Shown here: positions 57,380 through 64,000 of the stretch, one piece after another | Position numbering within the stretch: the first letter of the stretch is position 1 | How the letters are laid out: each line of letters begins with the position of its first letter | Source of the DNA: Welwitschia mirabilis | Lineage: Eukaryota > Gnetophyta > Gnetopsida > Welwitschiales | NCBI GenBank assembly: GCA_051453625.1 | Contig: JBOZIK010000001.1 | Span: 234,754,782-234,818,781, forward strand | Length of the DNA: 64,000 nt | Direction of reading: 5' to 3' | Position numbers and translations under genes: made by a program | Notes under the pieces: generated by a model | What the model was told of the DNA's origin: nothing | Database searches by the model: none | Seen by the model: the letters and a program-made list of their open reading frames with translations, nothing else

Positions 57380-58166
57380 AAGAAGTTTGGATCTCATATT
57401 TCTTATTCACTATAATATCTTTAAGAGTGACATGGGTATTGGTTTGAGAAGGAGTGGTAGTCGAGGTTCCAATGATAAGGGGTGGATTTGGAGAGATAGG
57501 TTATTTAAGTTTTTGGACTGAGGTCGACATGGTAGCAAAATCAGCCCCTATAGAAATAAAAGTAAAAATTATAGGAATTTCAAAATTTTGTTTACCTTCA
57601 CTATTTTTACCTATTTATATTTTAAAATTTATCAAACCTTCTCTAATATTTTTAGCAATTAACATCTACTCTCTTTAATATTTTTCTTTTTTACTAGATT
57701 TAACCATTCATACTCAATCTCGAATCTATAAGAGTGTCATTCCTTTCATTCTCTAGACGATATCCTGGATGATAGAAATACAAAAAACACAAAGGAAAAA
57801 GTAAAAAATAGAAATGAAAGACTAACTCTTGATAGAAAAAACTCAGAAAATAGACTATCATCCACCTGAGTCATTTGGATGACCAAGGGGAAGATGGGAT
57901 AAAAATCCTAAAAAAATTTAATAGAAAACTGAAACAAAAAACTCACGGCACAGAGGTCATCGTTAGCACGCATCGTCTAGATGATGAAGCATACGATGAA
58001 CGTTTATTGTAGAATAGAAAAATAGACTTTAATTTGAAAAATAGAAAACAAATTGTAAAAATGGAAAACCTACACTACTAAGGATACTATTACATCACTA
58101 CTACAACAAGCATCTAAATCTAAATACTTACCAAAGTAATGATAAATCTTGAACTCCAAGCATCCT
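57380..58166 (-). other. 5' leader and possible gag start, third gypsy family
   Basis: Adjacent to the primer site on the minus strand. It contains two copies of the dispersed dyad motif (57860-57901, 57957-58003). The plus-strand 74-codon frame at 57454-57678 is antisense to where gag should begin and is not called. No clear Gag phrase could be read. Confidence 0.45.
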
Positions 58167-58184
58167 TCCCCAGCAATGGCCTTA
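58167..58184 (-). other. Primer-binding site, tRNA-Asp-like
   Basis: The minus strand reads TAAGGCCATTGCTGGGGA. The 3' part matches the tRNA-Asp complement (CCGTTGCCGGGGA) except for two transitions; the first bases deviate more. Confidence 0.6.
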
Positions 58185-58187
58185 AGA

Positions 58188-59284
58188 TGTTAAGGTGTAT
58201 ATTTATGCAATTTTTATGTTCTGAGTAGAATCCTATTAATTATAAATAATAATGCATAGACATAACACACTAATATAGATAGGAGTTAACCTAAATGTCA
58301 TAATCTATTGAAGACCAAAATATGGAAATAAGAGAGTTGCTTTCAAAAGAGAAACACTGTAACCTATCCTATAGGAATAACTTATAATGTATGAAAATAA
58401 AATGAAACATACTTGTGTAAAGCTAATATAGGAAAAGGAAATAACAATGCACTTAAACCTAAACTAAATAAGCATAACCTTGACAAAGGTTACCTTCATA
58501 ACCTATATTACAAGAGAAACTATCACTGAATCTTAAGAAACATAAGCTATGAGGGAGAAGATCATTTATACATTAAAGCACAAAAAGAAGATGTTTTATA
58601 TTAGAATTCATACCACATCTGTGTTATAAAGTAGATACACCTCAATAGAGGAAATGTCATCCAACACTAAGAAAACATCTCTCTAAAACTACAGGATGGT
58701 TCTCTAGCCCTTTGATCTCCTATCATGAGAATGACAGGTGCAAACGAAGACAAGGAGGGGTCGAGGGGGAGACTTATATTTATTGGCTTAAGACATAAAA
58801 CTAGTATAGATAGAGAGAAAGAAAAAACTATAATGGTCACATAAATAGGAAATGAAAATACAAGTGGCAAAAATTTAGTGAATATTTAGTGCATGCATTA
58901 TAACAGTGTTGTCTGGTTGATCATCTAGATAATAGGGGTGATGATGCCACCTCATGATTAATTTACATTAGCTATTAGTCAGACATTTAGTCAATATCTA
59001 ATTGGCGTGATCATCTATACTATCATTCAGATGATGAGGTAAATGATGGCCTTCAATAAATATTTAATCAGTGCATTAGCCTTATTATTTATAGGAAGTT
59101 ATCATTAGAAATATAGGGTATTTATATTTTCTCAGAATGCTTGTAAATTATCATGGAGAATGCACGTTTTCATCCTTTTCATCCTAGCTCTCCATTATCA
59201 TGAAAATCAAGCATTTACCTATCTGTTTACCTATAAAACAACTCAGAACATCTTATCAAATATATATAAGTTGGCAACACAACA
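58188..59284 (-). repeat. LTR, right copy, shared with the next interior
   Basis: Partner of 56070-57165. Its right edge is followed not by host DNA but by another polypurine tract and 3' interior (59285 onward), so it also serves as the 3' LTR of the element running off the window. Confidence 0.85.
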
Positions 59285-59959
59285 TAGTCCCCCACTTAGC
59301 ATTCTTAGTTCTTGATAAAACTAGCTAGTAAATTATGTTTGTAAGTCAACTTATTAGATAATAAAATAATTAAAATACTTAAAAAATTATATAAGAAAGA
59401 TTTGTAGAATATTTTAGAGATAAAAAACTAAATTTTAAAAAATCAAAAAACTAAACAAAACACCTATGTAAACTTAGTAGTTGATCGTCTGGGTCGTTGT
59501 CTAGATGATGGAGGAGATGACAGGCTCAATTTTTTGTTTTTGAAAACTGTAACCTACGATAAAATTTCATTTTCACAAATAATCAGTTAAACACAAAAGA
59601 CAACCCCTTACTGAAATAAATAGTCAAGAATGAAATATTTACCCAAGTATAAATAAATCCTCATTAGAAAAATTGAAAGATAACCATATAAAATCAAAAG
59701 AAATAAGTACACCATACTGGAAAAATGATATGTCTATATAACATTAGAAGAGAGGTTTTTAGTACAAAAAGTATATAGAAGGAAAGATACAAAATATGGT
59801 GCAAAATCACTTCCCTCATCTATGCATGATGAATTGTTATTTGGCAGCTAGCTTAAGAGCAGGGGAAAAATAAGGAGAAATGTTCAGGATTTATGAGGAG
59901 ATGGACATCTAAAGATGTAATGATGGATCTGACTATCTCATCACCCTAAACACAAAATG

Positions 59960-61070
59960 ACTCTAAAACATATATAGTTACACTATGCTAAATAGAGATA
60001 ATGTGTTGGCATATGTCCATCATCTGATTTGTTGTGTCTTGTACTCTTCTCTCAATTGATAGGATCTACTACTCAATTATCTGCTCAAAGGTCTCGATCC
60101 TTTAATCAAGTACCTAGATACTTCTATCAATGAAACCTCTAATGATTTTGATAGTCTTATTTAGGAGAGTCTGAATCTAGTCTAAGGAAGCTCCAACTGT
60201 AGGTCTCTATACCTGAGGTCTCTCTGCCTCTCCTGATACCTATATACCCATGTCCTGTAAGTAGTGAGTAGAAGTCTGAATGTGGGAGATGCACTACTCA
60301 CCCATTGGCTCTAGTATCCCAAATCATCTAAAAAGAGCTAAGGCATACATATTCAAGTATCTGTAAGTGTCATGCCTCTATCATAAACTTGAGTCTTCTC
60401 CAGATAAAAGTGAGTAAGTTCATCTGCTCCCCCTGACAAAAAGCTACTAGAATCTAAAGATGTACCATCATAGCATGACTATCATGAAATGATGAAATGA
60501 TGTTATAAATTAGTCCTCTATGTAAAACTATGTAAGAGGGGATCAGCTAGGTAACATTTACCCCTCATTGATCTGTAGTCAAGTCAGCTGGTATGTCGAA
60601 TATAGCATCATAAGCTCTATGCTCCTCTGTCTCATTAGCTAAATGGATAAGCATACTTCCAAGCCCTTTAAGATATATAATCACTATAATGTGGGATGGA
60701 AATATAGCTATCTCATGGTCTTATATGAAAGAAATAATTGTATCCTAAAGTTGACCATGAGTGTTAGGTGGTCTCTCTATATGCATGGTATCATAGAACT
60801 CCCTCGTCTCTGATGCATAATAAGAATCATGTGTATCTATGATCCATTAAAGCCATAAATCTATTAATATTTGATCTACCTCTAGCTCTATATGGCACAA
60901 AACAATCTCCAAAATTTCACTCAACATAAATACTAGTAGTTTGAATGCTCAAGGATCATTCGGGTCGAGGTGGCAGATGCATGGGCTCTGCACACTCTAT
61001 CTCAGACTTAATCAAATGGCCTGCCTCCTACTCTATAGGCTTAACCATATCCTTATCCTATCTAGCTCTA
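59960..61070 (-). pseudogene. Extra coding-like ORF between integrase and 3' LTR, unrecognised
   Basis: On the minus strand one frame reads almost continuously from about 60880 to 60150: THDSYYASETREFYDTMHIE, DTIISFI, YLKGLGSMLIHLANETEEHR, YDAIFDIPADLTTD, LIPSYIVLHRGLIYNI, FHDSHAMMVHL, ILVAFCQGEQMNLLTFIWRR, LKFMIEA. It is interrupted by about ten stops, mostly TAG/TGA/TAA one transition from Gln, Arg or Trp. Before 60880 a different frame is better (KPIE, IKSEIECAEPMHLPPRPE), so there is one frameshift. GC content is higher than around it. Its order of a polar N-terminus, then a hydrophobic helix with Gly, then a Trp-Arg-Arg segment, is loosely like the extra ORF at 47897-48937. No function can be assigned. 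Confidence 0.55.
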
Positions 61071-61269
61071 TGCATACATGACCTACTTAAGCAAAAACAC
61101 AAAATTATCATGCGAAAATAGATAGACAAGGTAAAACATTGCATGGATGCATAATAATAAGCCCTAAAATCGATGAAAAAATAGCAAAAATATTGAAAAT
61201 ATAGCTTCCTCCCCTCCCACCAACCAAAAAAAAAGATGAAATGCATCCTAAATTGCCTAAACATGNNNA

Positions 61270-62478
61270 AAAATTGTAGAAAAACGTGATAAGTATGAAA
61301 ACTGAATGTCTAGTAAGACCCACGTGAAGTAAAAATTTGAGGTACTTAAATGAAAATTATAAACTAGTAAAGTCATAGAACACATCAAACTAATCAATTT
61401 TGCCAAAAGGATCACTATGATTAAACGTATGGTTTGCAAAAAAATAAGTGCAAAAAGTGAAAACTTAAACGATATACATGAAAACTGCACATTAAAAGGC
61501 TAAAAAATAGGAGAAGAAATTGAAAAATAGGAGGAGAAAGAAACATACCTCTTTTTTATAAATTTGATAAAATCTCGAGAATTTGGCAATAAAATTAAGC
61601 GAGATAAGTTTTAAAATGTTGATTCTAGCTAGAAGGATCATTGTCTCTTAAAATAATGGATGAAAACAATGAGAAGATAAGAGAAAATGATAAAAAATGG
61701 TTTGGGCCATGGTTTTATCACACTGTCATCTAGTCATATCATCTAGATGAAAGCCCTAGGATGAATCTAAGAAAAATCAGACCATCATCCACCTAGTATC
61801 ATCTAGATGACATGCTAGATGATGAGGCATCAAAAATATTTTTAGAAAGAAAAAGATCAACCAAAAAATTAGCCTCAGATATGATCATTTAAGTGATATT
61901 TCTAAAAAGAAAAAAAATTGAAAACATAAAATCACATAGAAAACCAAGAAAACCAGGAAAACCAAAGGAAAAGAAATAAACACTCATGGAAAAAAAATAC
62001 CATGGCTAAAGAAAATAGACTATCTAGGTTAAAACCTATAAGAAAAATTACATGAATGTACTAAAATAGAAAATGAAAACATAATAGACTTAAGAACTTG
62101 AAAACCTACAAGGGAACTCATAAAGACTCAGAAATGGAAAGATGTTCTTTTAAAACTTTTCAAATGCTTTTCTAAAAAAATAATGTAACATAACTGAATA
62201 GCAAGAAAACTAGTAAATGATTAAGCTCATAACAAAAGAATAAGAAAATGTAGAAATGACTTTGAAATCATAAACTTAAAAACTAAAGAAAAATAAAGTG
62301 AAAATGGAAATAAGAAACAAGGAGAAGATTATTTACCTATCCTATGTACTAACCTAGCAAAGTCACAAGGAAAACACTATAACATCACTTGAGTAAATAT
62401 ACATGAATAAATGTATTAACTTCATAAAGTTCATTTAAAAAGGCAGTGATTATGGTGATACTCAAAGCTTCAAGGGTA
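61270..62478 (-). other. Non-coding interior with dyad motifs
   Basis: A-rich on the plus strand with no readable domain. Two strong copies of the dispersed dyad motif are at about 61729-61770 and 61786-61833. The short minus-strand frames at 61058-61490 overlap each other in different phases and are not called. Confidence 0.45.
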
Positions 62479-63319
62479 NNNNNNNNNNNNNNNNNNNNNN
62501 NNNNNNNNNNNNNNNNNNNNNNNNNNNNNNNNNNNNNNNNNNNNNNNNNNNNNNNNNNNNNNNNNNNNNNNNNNNNNNNNNNNNNNNNNNNNNNNNNNNN
62601 NNNNNNNNNNNNNNNNNNNNNNNNNNNNNNNNNNNNNNNNNNNNNNNNNNNNNNNNNNNNNNNNNNNNNNNNNNNNNNNNNNNNNNNNNNNNNNNNNNNN
62701 NNNNNNNNNNNNNNNNNNNNNNNNNNNNNNNNNNNNNNNNNNNNNNNNNNNNNNNNNNNNNNNNNNNNNNNNNNNNNNNNNNNNNNNNNNNNNNNNNNNN
62801 NNNNNNNNNNNNNNNNNNNNNNNNNNNNNNNNNNNNNNNNNNNNNNNNNNNNNNNNNNNNNNNNNNNNNNNNNNNNNNNNNNNNNNNNNNNNNNNNNNNN
62901 NNNNNNNNNNNNNNNNNNNNNNNNNNNNNNNNNNNNNNNNNNNNNNNNNNNNNNNNNNNNNNNNNNNNNNNNNNNNNNNNNNNNNNNNNNNNNNNNNNNN
63001 NNNNNNNNNNNNNNNNNNNNNNNNNNNNNNNNNNNNNNNNNNNNNNNNNNNNNNNNNNNNNNNNNNNNNNNNNNNNNNNNNNNNNNNNNNNNNNNNNNNN
63101 NNNNNNNNNNNNNNNNNNNNNNNNNNNNNNNNNNNNNNNNNNNNNNNNNNNNNNNNNNNNNNNNNNNNNNNNNNNNNNNNNNNNNNNNNNNNNNNNNNNN
63201 NNNNNNNNNNNNNNNNNNNNNNNNNNNNNNNNNNNNNNNNNNNNNNNNNNNNNNNNNNNNNNNNNNNNNNNNNNNNNNNNNNNNNNNNNNNNNNNNNNNN
63301 NNNNNNNNNNNNNNNNNNN
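62479..63319. other. Assembly gap, 841 N
   Basis: The largest gap of the window. No flank duplication was noticed here. Other gaps without clear short flank overlap: 7812-8500, 57280-57379, 63739-63771, and small runs at 7049-7058, 38450-38459, 42756-42765, 45207-45216, 46291-46297, 61266-61268. Confidence 0.95.
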
Positions 63320-63771
63320 CTCTCTATTTTAAAAAAATTTCCATATGATCATACACTCAAAAACATTAAAGTTAAATAAGTGAAATAAAAGACAAAAAAG
63401 AACACTTCTAAACAACCCAAAACTTTAAAACACTGTTGGAAAAAAAAACAAGAAACAAAGGTATCTTCTTTCAAATGAAGTCCATATACATGGGAATGTC
63501 TTAAGATTGGATGAATTTAATCTTATCACCTGTAAATGCTCAAGTATAAAACTAATCATAAAACTTTATAAAGTAATACATAGGTTAAGTGTAAAAGATG
63601 ATTAGATAACATCATAATATTTAATCAAAGGAGTAGGCTAAGAAAGAACTCAGATAATGATAGATAGGAAGTCCTCTTCACCAAGGAAAATCTTAAAAAC
63701 AAGCTCTTCTATCATGTTCATAGTTATATTTAAAGATCNNNNNNNNNNNNNNNNNNNNNNNNNNNNNNNNN

Positions 63772-64000
63772 TCTAAATCTCTCTAGTCTCTAAATCTAAA
63801 ATTTTAACTGAGCCATTAAAGATGCACTTTCTCTATAAGATAAGGATCTAACCATTTAGAGGTTAATTTGTTATTCAAAAAATGAACTCTAGTATTACAT
63901 AACAAGATAAGTTGACTAGGTTCAAACTTTTTATGAAAAATCTTTTTATTATGTTTAAACTTTACTTAGGCTTTATGGATTAATTGGTGATGTATGACAT
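63772..64000 (-). pseudogene. Gypsy integrase C-terminal relic, partial at window edge
   Basis: The minus strand reads KIFHKKFEPSQLILLCNTRV, then FLNNKLTSKWLDPYLIEKV, which is the conserved integrase tail (in the family Lys-x-Phe-x-Pro-Gly-Asp, Leu-Leu, Ser-Arg-Leu, Gly-Lys-Leu-x-Ser-x-Trp-x-Gly-Pro). Gly residues are replaced and a stop follows at about 63825. The rest lies outside the window. It matches the equivalent segment of the second gypsy element at about 30180-30300. Confidence 0.78.

Larger units (their letters stand above)
56070..59284 (-). mobile_element. Gypsy-type element with two LTRs, coding part missing
   Basis: LTRs at 56070-57165 and 58188-59284 with a tRNA-Asp-like primer site (58167-58184) and a polypurine tract (57166-57178), all minus strand. 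The interior is only about 1 kb including a 100-N gap (57280-57379): a 5' leader and perhaps the gag start on the right, the 3' non-coding end on the left. Either the body was deleted or the gap hides it. The family is related to the element that follows to the right, which shares the LTR 58188-59284. Confidence 0.8.
59285..64000 (-). mobile_element. Partial gypsy element of the third family, runs off the window
   Basis: Begins with a polypurine tract (59285-59297) next to the LTR 58188-59284. Reading right to left: integrase C-terminus at 63780-64000, about 0.5 kb related to 29870-30060 of the second gypsy element, a large N gap (62479-63319), non-coding sequence with dyad motifs (61729-61830), then a coding-like remnant (61070-59960). 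RT, protease and gag would lie beyond 64000. Confidence 0.75.

Noticed and set aside
1-64000. tRNA, rRNA or host protein-coding genes with introns
   Set aside because: No cloverleaf, rRNA-like block or conserved host exon was recognised; short exons of a diverged gene could still be missed by eye.

Overview
This window looks like gene-poor, transposon-packed chromatin from a flowering plant. It is very AT-rich, broken by about 21 runs of N, and contains no host gene, tRNA, rRNA or CRISPR array that I can support. The plant assignment rests on the element types: Ty3/gypsy elements with tRNA-Asp primer sites and Tat/Athila-like protein signatures, a Ty1/copia element, an L1-type LINE with a zf-RVT tail, and primer sites for plant initiator tRNA-Met. 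I cannot name the species. Almost all elements lie on the minus strand and are heavily decayed. CpG is nearly gone, and many former Trp/Gln/Arg codons are now stops, as expected from deamination of methylated cytosine.

Layout. 406-10568: a complete non-autonomous LTR retrotransposon (LARD-like, minus strand) with LTRs above 3.3 kb, a 1.86-kb non-coding interior, a tRNA-Met primer site, a polypurine tract and a TAATT target duplication. 11253-12300: a possible LTR remnant, with a cluster of ACTATAG motifs inside it. 13238-16455: a short plus-strand LTR element keeping only a gag/zinc-knuckle relic and a 91-bp minisatellite. 17616-26756: a Ty3/gypsy element (minus) with gag and protease relics. 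26762-38469: a second Ty3/gypsy element (minus), TATAC target duplication, with gag, protease, RT, RNase H and a duplicated integrase. It appears to sit in or at the outer end of the first element's LTR. 38485-41200: AT-rich sequence with a (CT)n tract. 41200-46020: an L1-type LINE (minus) with endonuclease, a duplicated RT segment and zf-RVT. 46022-46225: a gypsy LTR fragment. 46245-55912: a Ty1/copia element (minus) with gag, protease, integrase and RT, plus an extra ORF behind pol. 56070-64000: a gypsy family arranged LTR-interior-LTR-interior, running off the right edge, with an extra coding-like remnant at 60-61 kb and the integrase C-terminus at the end.

The proteins named here once formed standard retrotransposon cycles: Gag particles, protease, RT/RNase H and integrase, or endonuclease/RT for the LINE. 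None of the copies looks competent now. The most unusual items are the LARD-like element, whose two LTRs have lost CpG very unequally; the frameshift-free extra ORF of the copia element, flanked by 188-bp direct repeats; a second extra coding-like ORF in the unrelated gypsy family; and a short dyad motif (around TCATCTAGATGATG) scattered through the gypsy elements. Many N gaps have duplicated flanks, so some duplications may be assembly artefacts.
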